From: Ottelia alismoides
Taxonomy: Eukaryota; Streptophyta; Magnoliopsida; Alismatales; Hydrocharitaceae
Reading direction: 5' to 3'
Assembly: GCA_037367405.1 (NCBI GenBank)
Contig: JAZKJV010005760.1
Span: 124,001-188,000 of the forward strand
DNA: 64,000 nt
Each line of letters begins with the position of its first letter. The stretch's first letter is position 1. The position numbers were made by a program, and so were the translations under genes. Below, in pieces: positions 11,120 through 23,876 of the stretch. Under the pieces are notes generated by a model. That model was not told the DNA's origin and did no database searches. It saw only the letters and a program-made list of their open reading frames with translations.

Positions 11120-11993
11120 CACCTTTACCCCTTTTGTGTTCTGGAGTACCCAACGAAAATACACTTGACAGCCCTAGGAGAGAGCTTGTCAATACCTGGA
11201 GACAACTGGTGGACAAAGGCCATCGAGCCAAACACACGGGGAGTGAGGGAGAACAATTCTCTTTCTGGAAAAATAAGGGATTCCAATCTTCTCACGTAAG
11301 ACAGACGACGGCATACTATTAATGAGATAACATGCCGTTAGGACAGCATTGCCCCAGAAAGAATGAGGGGCATGACTCTGTATGAGAAGCGACCCGGTGA
11401 CATCAAGTAAATGACGATGTTTCCATTCTGCGACTCCATTTAGTTGGGAAGTATAGGCACAAGATGTTTGGTGGATAATCCCTTGAGTTGAAAAATAATT
11501 GGAGAGAGTATGAGTATAAAATTCCAAGGCATTATCACTTCTCACAATCTTTACAGATGTAGAACAAACATTACGAACTTCATTGATGAAATTTATGATA
11601 ATATTCCCCGCTTCAGATTTATTCTTTAACAAAAAGACCCAAGACACACGAGAGAAATCATCCACAATAACCATATAGAACCTGTGTCCAAATGATGATC
11701 AGGAACACGACTAGGACCCCAGATATCGACATGAAACAACTCAAACTTGGAGCTACTACTCCGACTCTGACGACTGGGAAAGGTAGACCGATGGTGCTTT
11801 CCCAACTGACAAGCCTCACATTGGATGGACGTGTGAGGTGAAACCTGGGGTAGCACACGACACCGTTTCTGAAGCGGTAGATGTCCAAAGCGCAAGTACC
11901 ACATGAGGGGGGAGACAACAGGTAGATAGGAGGCTCCGGCATAAGGGGTCCGACTGAGACGATATAGGCCGCCTTGCTCATAGCCACGCCCAA
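11120..11993 (-). pseudogene. Copia-1 GAG-pre-integrase and integrase
   Basis: The pre-integrase zinc region is seen as LRFGHLPLQKRC followed by CEACQLGKHHRS. The integrase core has HVDIWGPSR, IVDDFSRVSWVFLLKNKSEA, IVRSDNALEF and TSQLNGVAEWKHRHLLD, supplying the D, D and E region of the DDE triad. W replaces R in the usual AERKHRH motif. Frames change near 11660 and again before 11120. Integrase inserts the element cDNA into the host chromosome. Confidence 0.88.
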
Positions 11994-12660
11994 TCACGTT
12001 GCCCGTAAGGATGTCCTGAAAGATGAGGAAGATGGATCAAAAATTGCTCGACAATGTAAATCCTTTGTAAGTTGGCTAATGGACAATAAATTCATAGAAA
12101 AATCAGGTGCGTGCAGCACGTTCTTGAGGTGCATAGAGGGTGTCATACTAATCTCCCCCTGACCAGTGATCGGAGAATGCGTCCCATTGGCAATAACCAC
12201 TATACGGCCTGGCGGAACCTGTCGGTAGGATGTAAGTAGACCTTGATCACCACACAGATGATGTGTGGTACCAGAGTCTATAATCCACTCTAAAGTATCT
12301 GATCCACTACTGCTAGTAAATGCATAAGTGCTGCCTGAGATACTGGTGGATGCAGAAGCAGCAACATCGGAGTGACTATCAGAAGCATGTACTGATGCAA
12401 TGAAACCAGATGGAGGAATAATGCCCCCTCAGACGGGCTACAAGATCATCAAAGCGTTGATCCAGAGATGAAGCAGATGGGGGCTCAATCTGTTCAACTA
12501 CTCGTGCGGAAGCAGGAAATCCATATTTGGGGTAGCACGTGTCTTCGGTATGCCCAAAACGGTGGCAAAAGGTGCATGATGGCCGAACACGACCCCCTCT
12601 ACCATGAGGTCCACGACCACGGAACTGATGATGACCCCCACGACCTCGATTCGCTGCCAT
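11994..12660 (-). pseudogene. Copia-1 nucleocapsid knuckle and aspartic protease
   Basis: From 12660 the sequence reads an RG-rich stretch, then CTFCHRFGHTEDTC at about 12576-12535, an intact CX2CX4HX4C knuckle for RNA binding. A frame change follows near 12400. Then EWIIDSGTTHHLCG at about 12290 gives the DSG active site of the aspartic protease, followed by VIANGTHSPITGQGE and FSMNLLSISQLTKDLHCRA. A further frame change near 12000 disconnects it from the integrase part. Confidence 0.88.
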
Positions 12661-12707
12661 GGCTGAGGTGGTCTGATTTGCAATGGATGAAGAAACAGTA
12701 ATACGAC

Positions 12708-13304
12708 TCAGTCTGTGAAATGCTTCTCCATCGGAGGAATGGTGGAGTCTGCCAAGATCTGCGAACGTGCGGCCTCGTACTCTGGATCTAGAGCCGCCAG
12801 AAATACACCAACCATAGTGGCATTCCGGTAGGTCTTCTGTTGCGCAGGAGTGGTTGTGAGAGGCATGAAGTTGTAAAGCTTCTCAAACATTCCTCGTAAA
12901 GATGTGTATAATGAGTGTAGAGGCCGTCCATTCTGCGTGATGGTAAAGATGTCATGCTGGAGTTGCAGAATCTTCGTCTCATTCTTTGCCTGTGAATATG
13001 TAGCAGCCAGAATATTCCACATTGCTTTTGCAGTGGGCTGATGGAGAATATCATTGGCAATCTCAATTGCCAGGGTTCCTGATAGCCAAACCTTGTCATA
13101 TGCATCATCTACCTCCCATGAGGCGTTGTCCCCAGTCTTCTCAACAGGCTCTTCTTCGGTAAGAATGTGCTTCTTACCGGTTGACTTCATCATACTCATG
13201 AAATGCGTTGCCCACAGTTCGTAATTTGACCCATTCATTTTCATAATAGGCGCTGGACCTCTGAAGGCGCTTGTAGATGGGATGTCTGCCTTGTTTTCTG
13301 ACAT
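12708..13304 (-). pseudogene. Copia-1 gag (UBN2-type) domain
   Basis: The ORF starts MSENKADIPSTSAFRGPAP and includes NYELWATHFMSMMKSTGKKH and the LHQPTAKAMWNILAATYSQA segment typical of copia gag (retrotran_gag/UBN2). It ends early. A one-base loss near 12727, compared with the copia-2 copy (PPMEEAFRRLSRI), shifts the frame, and AFHRLSRITVSSS continues in the next frame. Gag forms the virus-like particle shell. The start at 13304 lies 460 bp from the primer site, after a GC-rich leader. Confidence 0.9.
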
Positions 13305-13775
13305 TATGATAATAGAAGACTAGGGTAGTAGACTGAAGATATGATTGTCTACACGGACATTGACGGGTTTAGTTGCATGTGTAGACTCAAGCAACCAAAC
13401 CCATTAACTTGGAAATGCGCGTGCGGAACGAGGGCTGGAGCTGCACGCGCGTTGACCTAGGGTTGCACGCGCACGGAAACTGGCATCGTACGGGACTAGG
13501 GCCGCACGAGAACCGGGGGCTTCACGCGCACATATGTGCGCACAGGAACACGCACAGGGGCTGGCGGCTCCGAGGAAGGGATCGAGCGACGCCGAGGCTG
13601 GAACCGAGAGCGGCGCGGGGCCTAGCGCGGCGTTGGAGGTGGCACGAGGCCGAACGCGGGGCCGGGGTCGGGGCGGCGCGAGGCGGGGAGGCGCGCGCGC
13701 GAAGGGCTCGAAGGTGGAGGCTAGGGTTAGGGTTTGGTTCGAGAACACTGGTCTAGGACCGTCGCTCTGATACCA

Positions 13776-13921
13776 TGTTGAGAAAAATAAGAGACTTGTT
13801 TATTCCATACACCCTAAGCTCTCTTATATAGGAGAGTAGCCTATGGGTAAAATACATCAAGAGTCCAAAAGAAAAGAGAAAATACGAAACGCTACAAAAT
13901 AGAATAACATATATCTCTACA
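13776..13921 (-). repeat. Copia-1 5' LTR with adjoining primer site
   Basis: 146 bp, about 97% identical to 8933-9078. The bases at 13764-13775 are the reverse complement of TGGTATCAGAGC, the primer site pairing with initiator Met tRNA, which makes this the 5' LTR of a minus-strand element. Confidence 0.93.
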
Positions 13922-14006
13922 GATATATATATATATAGAAATATGCAACTGTGCAAGGTTTAACATGAAAACATAAACACAAAATAAAAAAATAATGCTT
14001 AGGTAA

Positions 14007-14149
14007 TGTAGAAGTTTAGTTTATGTTTCTGTATCTTTTATTTATTGTTCTTTTCGTTTGTCTACCATATGTAATTTGCCCATAGATCTTTCCTTATATA
14101 AAAGAGTCTAGGGCTCAAGGAATAAACACAACGCTTCTTTTTCCCAACA
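14007..14149 (+). repeat. Copia-2 5' LTR
   Basis: 143 bp, TGTAGAAG...CCCAACA. A TATATAAAAGAG box lies about 50 bp before its end. The primer site adjoins it at 14150. Confidence 0.94.
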
Positions 14150-14530
14150 TGGTATTAGAGCGGCAGTCCTAGACCAGAGCTCTCGTACCGAACCCTAAAC
14201 CTAGCCCTCCACTTTCAAGCCTCCACGCACCGCCCCCTCGACGCACTGCCTCTCCTCGCGTGCCCTCGACGCACTACCCCCACGCGTGCGGCTGAGCCCG
14301 AGCGCCGCCTTACCGTGCGCCGACTGTACGTGCGCCACCTGCCCGTGCGTCGACTGTCCCTAGGGTTTCATCGCTCCTAGGGTTCGGTTGTCATCTTCAT
14401 AAGGGGCTCTCCGCTCGCCTCCGTGTTGATGGGTTTGGTTGCATAGAGGTCTACACGTGCAACTAAACCTAATCATGTCAGTGTAGACCAAGACTTATCT
14501 TGTATACAACCTTAATTTTCTCCAGTCAGA

Positions 14531-15227
14531 ATGTCAGAAAGCAAGATCGAGATCTCCACTACAGGCGCCTTCAAAGGTCCTGCGCCTATTGTGAAGATGG
14601 ATGGATCCAACTATGAGTTATGGGCCATGCAGTTCATGAGTCTAATGAAGTCGATGGGTAAGAAGCATATTCTTACCGAGGATGAGCCAGAGGAGAAAAC
14701 ATGGTTGTATGCCTCATGGGAGGCTGATGACGCATATGCTCAGGTCTGGTTGTCTGGTACCCTGATTCCAGACATTGCTAATGATGTCTTGCATCAACCT
14801 ACTGCCAAAGCCATTTGGGATATTCTTGCCACCACGTATTCACAAGCCAAGAATGAGACAAATATCCTACAACTCCAGCATGACATCTTCACGATAAAGC
14901 AGAATGGTCGACCCCTGCATGCTCACTACACTGCATTGAGGGGAATGTTTGAGTGGCTTCACAGTTTCATGCCTCTCACGGCTACTCCAGAACAATTGAA
15001 GGCATATCGGAATGCGACAATGGTGGGAGTCTTTCTAGCCTCTCTTGATTCACAGTATGAGCTGGCTTCTTCTCAGATTCTGGCAGATGCTACCATTCCT
15101 CCAATGGAGGAGGCCTTTCGGCGATTGAGCCGAATCAATATCTCAAGCCCTACTACTGTGCTAAATTCTTCTGCTATGGCTGGCTCTAGTGGAAGAGGCA
15201 ATTCATCTCATTTTCTTGGACGAGGAC
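14531..15227 (+). pseudogene. Copia-2 gag, interrupted by the Athila-like insertion
   Basis: The frame starts MSESKIEISTTGAFKGPAP and runs through NYELWAMQFMSLMKSMGKKH, LHQPTAKAIWDILATTYSQA and PPMEEAFRRLSRINISSP, parallel to copia-1 gag. At 15227 the AGGAC target site is reached and the Athila-like LTR begins. Gag resumes at 27001 with a Gly/Arg-rich stretch. The zinc knuckle there reads CTYCRRIDTC, which compared with CTFCHRFGHTEDTC in copia-1 has lost the histidine segment. Confidence 0.92.
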
Positions 15228-18200
15228 TGATGAATCTCGGATTCATCACTCTAAGTCTCATTTATTAAGCTCAAATCCCTCAAAATCAACATCATTTCTG
15301 CATCTATTTTGCATAATCAGCATTCATGCATGTTTTCATAAGAATGACATTTTATCCATAATTTCTGCACAAAATAAGAAGCCAAAAATCCAAGCCAAAG
15401 TTGACCTGTAAATAGCCTATTTTCCCAGATTTTTAACTCCTTCATGCTAACTCCGAATGACACAAAACCACCTCCACTGTGTGCTTATCACTAACAAGAA
15501 TAAATAAAAAATACAAAAAAATCACTAACCCTGTTAAGTGTTAAGTGGACCAAAAACCCAAACACTAGTTTCAGGATTTTCGGACTAAAAACCCTATATC
15601 TTCCCCATCCAGTGTCCGATTGGTCCTACTCACTTTTGAACTAATGCACATTCAATTACCTTCAAAACAAGACCAAGTTCAAGTGAATCGGAGCTCGTAT
15701 GTGAAAGTTGGGTTTTCGACCTCTTTTGTATATTGTATATTTTAGCGGTTTTCTGGCCTATATTTTATGTACATATTCTCTTTATTAATAAAAATTCAAA
15801 AAAATTAGATTTAGATGTCTTTTATTTATCTTTGATTTCTCTATATTTTTCCGGATGTTTATCTTGTTTAAAAATGACAAAAAAATTAGAAAACCCAAAA
15901 ATCAAGGTATTCTATGTACATGGGATACTCCAAAAATTCACTTTTTACATTTGACCGATTTTGGCTTTGATGTCTTCATGAAAGTTGTAGATCTCGTCGA
16001 GACGAGCATTTTTCGTGAAGGAACGTTTTTGATCCGAGGTTGTTTACTATTTCTTTTTTATTTTATAAAGTATTTAATTTTCGATTTTTCTGGTACTGAC
16101 ACGTGGCTGCCCCAGAGGCCGCCACGTGTCAGCGTTTTTTGGGCTTTTCTTTATTCGTTTTTATTAAAAAAATAATATTAGCGGCCGCACGTGCCCTGCA
16201 CGTGCCTCCCAGGCACGTGCTCCGCACGTGCCTCGTCCCACTCTCTTGCCCTCGCCACGTGGAGCCTCCACGGCCGTTCGATCAGCGGCCGATTGAACGA
16301 CCGCGATGCCTCGTCTTCCTCCCAACGCCCTCCTCTGAAACCTCCGCCGCCGCCTCCGTTAACTTCGCAACCGCCGCACCTGCCCTCTCCAGTCGTCGCC
16401 CCGCTATCCTCGCAACGGTCAACCTACTCCCGTTCATCTCGCAACTCCATCGCCGACTCCCTTACCGGCCGCTCGTCCTTCGTGCCCTATTTAAAAGCCT
16501 CGACCACCCCCAATCCAAGGCATCCGCCAATCAGCACTTCAAATCGTTTCGCGGCGGTGACAGCGCCCCGATCACCCTTCTCCGGCGAGATCCGAGGGTC
16601 GATCGACCCTCGTCGCAGCGCCGCACCTCCGGCGTACTGCTTAGCTCCGAGTTCTCGTCAAGCCTACTATCACCGCCATCGCCGTCTACGCCCCACCACG
16701 ACTCCGCCATCGCCGTTCATCTTCTACGACATCAAGCTTCGTCCCCAATGCCACCAGCCTACGTCTCCAGCAACGATGTTCATCTTCAACGACCATCGAC
16801 CACCAGCTTCAACTTCGCCGCGCCACCTTCCTCGACTCCTTCTTCCAGCTACTCCAGAAGCTTCGACAACGACGACGCCTCGTTCAACTTCGCTGCCTTG
16901 AGTCAGCTACCCCGCCGACGTCCACGACAACTCCGCCGACTCGAGCCCAACGCCACCTTCGTCTTCACCTCCTCCGCGACATCGGAGATCCGCCCTCACG
17001 CGCCACCGCTTCGACAACGCACCGCCGGCCCGCCACCAACCTCGCCACATCAGCGGGCCACCTCCGCCTCTTGCGTCGACGACCTCCAACGTCATCATCG
17101 ACCAGCAGCTCGACTCTCGCCGGAGGCCCACACCAATCGCTGCCCCACCGCCTCTCGCCACCGGGCGTGCGGCCCGAGGCCCTCTCACGTGTGGAGCACG
17201 TGCGGAGGGAGCATCTCCAGCGTCCCTTCATCCCCAGCAAGTCCCCAAAAGACCCTTTATTCACACTCCAGTCCAAGAACAGAGCATGTGCCCCTCTGAA
17301 TATTTTGCAGATTAAACCCCCTGGATATTGGTAATAACACGTAGGTCCCCTCTGCACTTTTTATTATTTATTCTATTTATTATTTCTGCATTTACAACCC
17401 TGTGTTCCTCATTAATTTTGAATCTCTTTTCTACATTATTTTATTTATTCAAAAATTGCATGATGTTCCTCACTTAATTCTCTACATCTGGACATATTGT
17501 GGATATTTTTGTGATCAGTGATTGATTAATAATTAATTGTTTGGTGGAAATTAGCATATTTTGCCTAATTTGCTCTCTAAAATTCATAGTTGATTAACCA
17601 TTGCTCTAAAAATCCTTGAAAAATCACGTAGTGCAGAGTTAATTGTGCTTAACATTGTCCCCAAAAAGATTTGCATTTGCATGCATAAATTGCCTTATAA
17701 AAATCATTTTGCATATTTCAGTATTTAATTTTTAATAGGTATTCAACCCCACATTTTCGAGGTCTAGGATTTTTCTGAGATCCATCACCTAGTGATAGAT
17801 CTTAGATAATTTTATTTCTTGAAAATAAGTGGGTTTAATATTTATTATAATTAAGTATTGAAAATCATTCTGTTTGTATTTTAAAAATTCATAAAAAAAT
17901 TCATATTGCATCCAAATATTCCAAAAAAAATTACAGTGCACTCATTTCATCATATCTTACATTGTGGCAAGTTTCATATTTTTCGGACATCATTTGATTG
18001 AAATTTCATTTTAGTCCCTAAAATAGGCCAAAAGTGCATTTTTCATCCCTTATTGCATTGAAAAATTCCAAAAATAAACCGCATCGAAAACCGAACACGA
18101 AATTAGATAGACATAATTCTAGGTTGTTCCTTTGCCTCCTTGTGATCGACCTTAGGACTTGCCCAAATAAAATAAATATAAACCACGTGATTGAAATTAA

Positions 18201-18319
18201 ATAGAAATTTGTGGTTATTTCTGGACCGTTTCCGATCGCCGCCTATAACGAACGATATTATTTTTAGCACGAACAAAGATAAAAACAACACCTTAACCTA
18301 GCGGACATTGGACCCGTCA
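15228..18319 (+). repeat. Athila-like 5' LTR (3.1 kb)
   Basis: It starts with a palindromic tip (TGATGAATC TCG GATTCATCA). It then holds a conserved 29-bp motif at 15978-16006, a G-box inverted repeat at 16097-16131, a GC-rich block (about 16185-17260) and an AT-rich 3' part. Long ORFs in the GC-rich block (for example 16103-17299) are low-complexity Ser/Pro/Arg sequence and are not kept open in the second LTR, so they are not called genes. Confidence 0.93.
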
Positions 18320-18321
18320 GA

Positions 18322-18339
18322 TGGCGCCGTTGCCGGGGA
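18322..18339 (+). other. Primer binding site, tRNA-Asp
   Basis: TGGCGCCGTTGCCGGGGA, two bases after the LTR end. It is complementary to the 3' 18 bases of plant tRNA-Asp, the primer known for Athila elements. Confidence 0.9.
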
Positions 18340-19560
18340 GGCAAACGGTTTAGTTTTGTGTTTTGAAATTTTTTGTTCGGTTTTCCGCATTCGGGTAGTC
18401 CGACCCCCGAATTCTTCATTGTAAATTCCATTTTATTTACTGCTTTTATTTTCAGCATTTATTTCTTTTATTTAATTTTTGATTATTTTTTAAGTCACTC
18501 TCTTACATCTCTCTCTCTTTTATTTTTCTTGCGAGGTACCCGGCGTACGTGGAGCAGTTTTTTAAGAAACCGAAGAATCTTCACCGACATCCGAAGAAGC
18601 CGCAATTAATTTAAGATCGAGTCGAGTCGTGAGAGAGTGTAGAGTCTAGTTTTTTAATTTCTGCAAATTTCAATTTCTGCTCATTACAGCGGTGTCCGTT
18701 TGGACTCTCACGTGTGTAAAAAGACCTTGAACTCTATTTGTGGTATGTCGTGGCCTGTTTCACTCTCCGTTGATGGTAGGGCCCGACTTGAGTGGCGCTT
18801 GGGATAGACCTGCACATACGGTTCTCAGAGCATTTATATTTTTGATTGTGCTCATTTGATCTTAAGCCACACTACACGTTAAATCGAGACGCACATAAAT
18901 CGTTCAACTTAGCCAAATTTCAACTCAATTCTTTCCAGCTAATAGAACTTTCTACTTAGGTGCGGTTTGCCGGCCTGCATTTCATATAGATAAATTTTTT
19001 TCAATTCTTGTATTGCATCACACATGAAGATTGCGAGGATTCACTGTAAGTCTTCTAACTGGGCATTCATCATAGTTTTCCACGTGTATCGGCTTTTTCC
19101 GAATTTCTCCCTCTTATTTTATCACATAATTCTAAAAGGAAATTGGAACTGGACGGTAGACGTGTATTTGTGCTCATTTAAATTCTTCAGTGATCACCTA
19201 ATAAAAATTGAGACTGCTAAATATAGCCGATTTCAAAATAACCCATAAAATCAAGAATTTCTGCGGGAGAGCAACCCCGACCTTGGATGTTTCTATTTTT
19301 CTGAGTGAGCGAGAGACGACACTTAAGGCTAGAGCCCAAATCCGAAATTTTAGCTCGCTAAATTTTTGCCAAGATTGATTTATCACCAACTAAAATTAGA
19401 AAGATAATAGCTGAACTCTTACCGATTCATTCTGTGCGTTGGTGAACCTGGGGTTTGAATTGTGTTTGCATTGGTGTGCGTGAACCGATTTCAAGATCAA
19501 TAGCCGTACATTTGATAAAATTTCTCTTGACTATCCCGTGCAATCATCTCTCCTCTTTTC
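18340..19560 (+). other. Untranslated leader of the Athila-like element
   Basis: AT-rich leader between primer site and gag-like frame. No ORF with family resemblance is seen. Long leaders are usual in Athila/Tat elements. Confidence 0.6.
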
Positions 19561-20421
19561 TTGATAATGGAACTCTTGTATAAAAACTCATACAAACCCA
19601 ACCCCTCATTCCTTTCAACTCTTTCAGAAATGACCGAGAATCCATCAGAACTATACTATGAAAACGAATTCGTATCGGTTAGACCCAAAACACCTCCTCC
19701 AAAAGACTCTCAACCACCATCTCTTTTTACCAATCCGATCTGCTTCATGAATTACAATCCTCTGTTTTCGGACCTGACAAATCAACAACCGATTGAGGTC
19801 TCCACTTCTTCATATATCAATCCTCTCTACGCCGATAATGCAATCCATCCATCATATTCGGTGAATATCAATCCATCATTCCTGGGAGATGACAACCACA
19901 TTATCGAATTGAACACTTCTTTACCTTGTCCTTCGACCCTGCCCTGGAACATTAATGAACAATCATCTTGAATTGACCACGACAACCCCCTTTACAGAGA
20001 TGACAATCATACAGAGGATCGGACTGACTACATAGAAACACATGAACCCTGTATGCTGACTCCACTATACCAAGATCCGACCACTCATGATCAAAGGAAT
20101 AAATTTTACTCGGACCAACTCCACATGTCTGGATCGTATGAGCAGCCGCCTTCCATGATTATTGAGGAGATATTTTCTGAAATTAATGATCATATATTGG
20201 ATATTCCAAGAAATTCTCCTCTCAGCACAAACGAGAAAATGGAAGATGAAATTATCGAACACACACCGACTGCTCCCATGATTGATCATGAATCGAATTT
20301 TGAGGATGATATTTCGAGGATAAATAAGAGATTCAATTCAATAGAGGATAGATTTCAAAAATTCACTGACCGATTAATCGCATTCTATGGTGGCTCGGAC
20401 ATTAAAATAAATGAGGAATGA
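19561..20421 (+). pseudogene. Athila-like gag remnant, part 1
   Basis: One frame runs 19561-20421 with a single in-frame TGA at 19969-19971. The product is rich in Ser, Asn, Pro and acidic residues (for example SELYYENEFVSVRPKTPPP) and ends with a coiled-coil-like RINKRFNSIEDRFQKFTDR stretch. I do not recognise a conserved gag core. Position after a tRNA-Asp primer site and before the protease-like segment suggests gag or its N-terminal extension. Confidence 0.55.
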
Positions 20422-20681
20422 TTGGATCTGAGATTGAAAATTCTGAGGATATTCAGGGACCTAGGGACAATTCTGACAATTTCACTTCTACATATTACTC
20501 CCCTTGAAATGACTATGCCGCGGACTATCGCTCTGAATATCAAGGCCCCTTTTCATCTGAAGAACACACCACACCCCCCACCACACAGAAAATACTAAAA
20601 AAATGGAAATATTTGAAAACCACAAAAAAATTGAAAATCCAGAAAATTTCAAAAAATTGAGACTGAAGACGATCTGAGAAT

Positions 20682-22205
20682 TTGGATCCAACTATACGGG
20701 AAGCACTCGGAAAGAAACTGATTTTTGAACTTCCCTTTCTACAGGCCATTGAACACTTCCCCGACCTTAAAAGATTTTTAATGGAAAAATTAACTAAGAA
20801 AAAGTCGGGAAGGATTAGAACCAAGATCGAGAGACATATCTTGTCAATAGCCTCCTCCTTGGTGTTGAGGAGAAAAACCAAGAGCCGCATAGTGAAGCGG
20901 TTGCCCAGATTTGACTGTGAAATCAAAGACACAATTTTCACCCATGCTCGGATTGATGACGATTCACCGATCAATATCCTCCCGACCTCTGTATTCCATG
21001 AACTCAAACTTAGACCGATTCGGAAGAAACGAGAGATTGTTCAATTGGCGGATCGATCTATAAAGCGGTCGAGAGGAATCATTTCTGTCATCATGAAATT
21101 CTAAGGTGCTCCGCTCAAAGTAGAATTCACGATCATTGATATTGAGCATCAAGGAGAATTCACCCAGTCTCCAATCATTCTCGGAAAGCCATTCTTGGCA
21201 TTGGCCAAGGTAATTATTGATTGTGAGACTCGGGAAATCAATTTCATAGCATTGGAAGCACTTAGATCTGACCCTGTCTTTGAGGAAACACGATCTTCTG
21301 AGGAAACCCACGAAGTCCCCGACAACCGTAACCATGAAGCGGTAGAAGAGCCCTACCCTGCTACGACACCAGAGATAGCGGTTGTTGATGAAACTATTGG
21401 TTTAGATACTCTCCCCAGTATTTCAATTCCCGCGGATCTCAAAATAGACAAATCCTTCTACTACGATCCTGAGACATACGCATGGTCGCACCCTGGAGCG
21501 ACTTTCTCTGAATACCTGGACCAAATCATCCCAAATCGAGAGTGCTCAAACATTCAGGAGACTAAGAATAAACAAACAAAACGCAAACCGACCAAGGAGA
21601 AGAACTCTAATGGCTATTCATCTGGATACTCAAGTGAACCGACACCTTCACGAAAAAAGAAAAAGAGAGTAACCTTTTACCTTTCGTAAGAGGAATCAGC
21701 TGATGATCCCTCATCAGGTCCGGAAAAGGTAGTCTACATGAGTGAAGTCTGTTCGACAGCTCTAAAGCCATATCTTCGCAAGGATCCAAAATTCAATCTC
21801 CGTTGGACAACTCCCATTCTTAACTACTATTCATCCAAAGCTGATGCTCCTGACCTCTTCAAGTACACTGGAATTATTTCGTATGAGTTGACTGAAACCA
21901 GTGCTTCTGAGTATTCATCCGAGGACAAACCAGTTGACCCCAAGAAGGAACGAATTCTGAGAAATCAACTGAAGAAACAAAAAGACCATAATACTTGGAG
22001 TATGTCCACTTTCAAATACTACTCCTCTGAGGATAACTCTGATGATGGATATCTTTCTTCTGACTCAAACACTTCATCTATTATCCATCATGATTTTTCT
22101 GAGGATGACACTGATCATAGTTGGGAATTATATGCTTCATCTCCATCCCATCATTACGATCTCCCACCACAGGCTTACAAAAAGATCAGCCGAAAACCGC
22201 CTTAA
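20682..22205 (+). pseudogene. Athila-like protease segment and acidic C-terminal extension
   Basis: A single frame with two stops (TAA at 21102-21104 and one at 21687-21689). ARIDDDSPINILPTSVF, then IVQLADRSIKRSRGI, and after the first stop PIILGKPFLALAKVIIDCET are the hallmarks of the aspartic-protease-like region at the gag-pol junction of gypsy elements. Downstream, where RT should follow, there is instead a Ser/Glu/Asp-rich tail (YSSGYSSEPTPSRKKKKR, SSEDNSDDGYLSSDSN). No RT or integrase motif is found. The element would need both from a relative. Confidence 0.75.
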
Positions 22206-23876
22206 TCATCGGCTACCCACCCTCCCTTCCGACCACATCGGTCTCCTTGTATAGCTTGTTCCTCTACTTAGGCCAAGGCCTAAGTATAGTGGGGCGGACC
22301 GATGCCATCTGTACATACCATTCTTCTCCTATCTCCCGATCGCTCCATTTCCTCCCTTCTTCCATACTTAGGCTGACCAGAGCCTAAGTATAGGGGGAAC
22401 CGACATTCACCTGTATATACTCTCCTCATATCCCGACCACTTCATTTTTCTTTGCATTTTCACTCCCTTACACTTAGTCTGAGCTATGTCTTCCTTCCGC
22501 TTCTTGTGCTCTGAGGACACATCACTCGCTAAGTATAGGGGGGTATGTATATACTTCGTATATATTTTACCCATATCTCGTACTTTCGCGTAAGTCTATA
22601 TGTATTTACGGGGTGGGTATTAACTTGAAAAAAAAAGAGAAAAGAGAAAAAGAAAAAAAAAGAAAAAAAGGGTTTTGCTACTATCACTAACCGTGCCCAA
22701 AAGTTTTTGAAAAAAAAACATGGCTTCTTATTTGCAAAAAAAAAACAATACATCAAAAAAAATCCCTTGCATAAAAAAATGTGTCTGCATTTCACACACC
22801 TGCACTTCATCCAGCATCACATGCATTTGCATCTATGAAAAGTCATTGGGTTATGAACCAAGTTATGAGGCGAAACCGAGAGTGGTCTGTACTTAACCTT
22901 AATCCACCTAATTTTCAGAGGAACTTCACCGAGAAATAGGATTTTAAGAGCTTCAGGTCTTTTGACTTAATTCTTTAAGTTCCACATGACAATGTGCAGC
23001 GTTTGACTCTTAGTGTCTAACCTGGTCTCTTCATTCTTAGTACAACTCTGGAATGTGGAATTAATTTGTACTCTCGCACTATGCACTTAGCTCAACCCAA
23101 ACGGGATGTTGGAAGACTGTGTGAGTCTCTTTTCTGGTAGCGTGGAAATCTAAAGACTGGAGTACGGGTTGAAATAAAGCTTCGAAAAGGGATGGACGGC
23201 TGGGCACAATTTTTCTAAGACCCCAAAAAAATGTACGGAACAAAAAGATTCTATATCTGTAGGGGAACAACAAGATCCAAGCAGAACCCCCAAAAATTCC
23301 AAATACAAAGAAGCAACTACCAAATAAAATCCGACCAAAAAGGTCCAAGCTTCAAGAAAACCTGCAGATCTTGGTGGAGACTCGGCTACACTGGCCATCT
23401 TCACAAGGAGAGGTGACTACACTGGCCACCCTCCAGTTCTTTTCCCCTTCTTCTATCTTCTCCCTCATTCGATTGTGAACACAGCGCGACAGACCTTAGA
23501 AGGAAATACCTGACTCCCCGAGGATGAGTTACTGGAGAGGAGAGGAGCATGGTAGTCAGGCATTCTGGATGGGAAGAGCTAAAACCTTTCACACACATGA
23601 GTCGGTTATTCAATGTTCATAGGGTGTACTTTGGGAAGAGGATTGATCTAAGATGACTTTTGAGCCGAAACTATGACAATGATGTGTAGAACTTGAGGGT
23701 TGTTGATTTTAAAATTCTAAGTCTCACAGAAGTTCCGCCACACTATTAATCCAAAGGTCGAGTTTAGTTTCATTTTCACCTTCAGCTCATGGTCTTGGTA
23801 TGGAACCCAATCTCATTTCACTTCATGGCATTTCTTTTTGATGCTCAGGGACGAGCATGATTTAAGTATAGGGGGA
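22206..23876 (+). other. Non-coding 3' region of the Athila-like element with repeated polypurine-like motifs
   Basis: No coding sequence. AAGTATAGGGG-type motifs occur near 22270, 22385, 22535 and finally at 23864-23876, the last being the functional polypurine tract next to the LTR. Purine-rich A/G runs fill 22625-22700. Confidence 0.7.

Larger units (their letters stand above)
8933..13921 (-). mobile_element. Copia-1: complete Ty1/copia element with frameshifts
   Basis: Two 146-bp LTRs (8933-9078 and 13776-13921) differ at about five positions. On the minus strand the iMet primer site TGGTATCAGAGC (13775-13764) follows the 5' LTR. The polypurine tract TTGAGGGAGAG lies at the 3' LTR (about 9089-9079). 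Target copies are GATCT (8928-8932) and GATAT (13922-13926), one mismatch. The order gag, zinc knuckle, protease, integrase, RT, RNase H is that of Ty1/copia. Total 4989 bp with short LTRs fits small copia lineages such as Ale/Retrofit, but lineage is not proven. Confidence 0.95.

Noticed and set aside
16103..17299. 398-codon ORF in the 5' Athila-like LTR
   Set aside because: Low-complexity Ser/Pro/Arg sequence in a GC-rich block. The matching region of the second LTR does not keep the frame, and no domain is recognisable.
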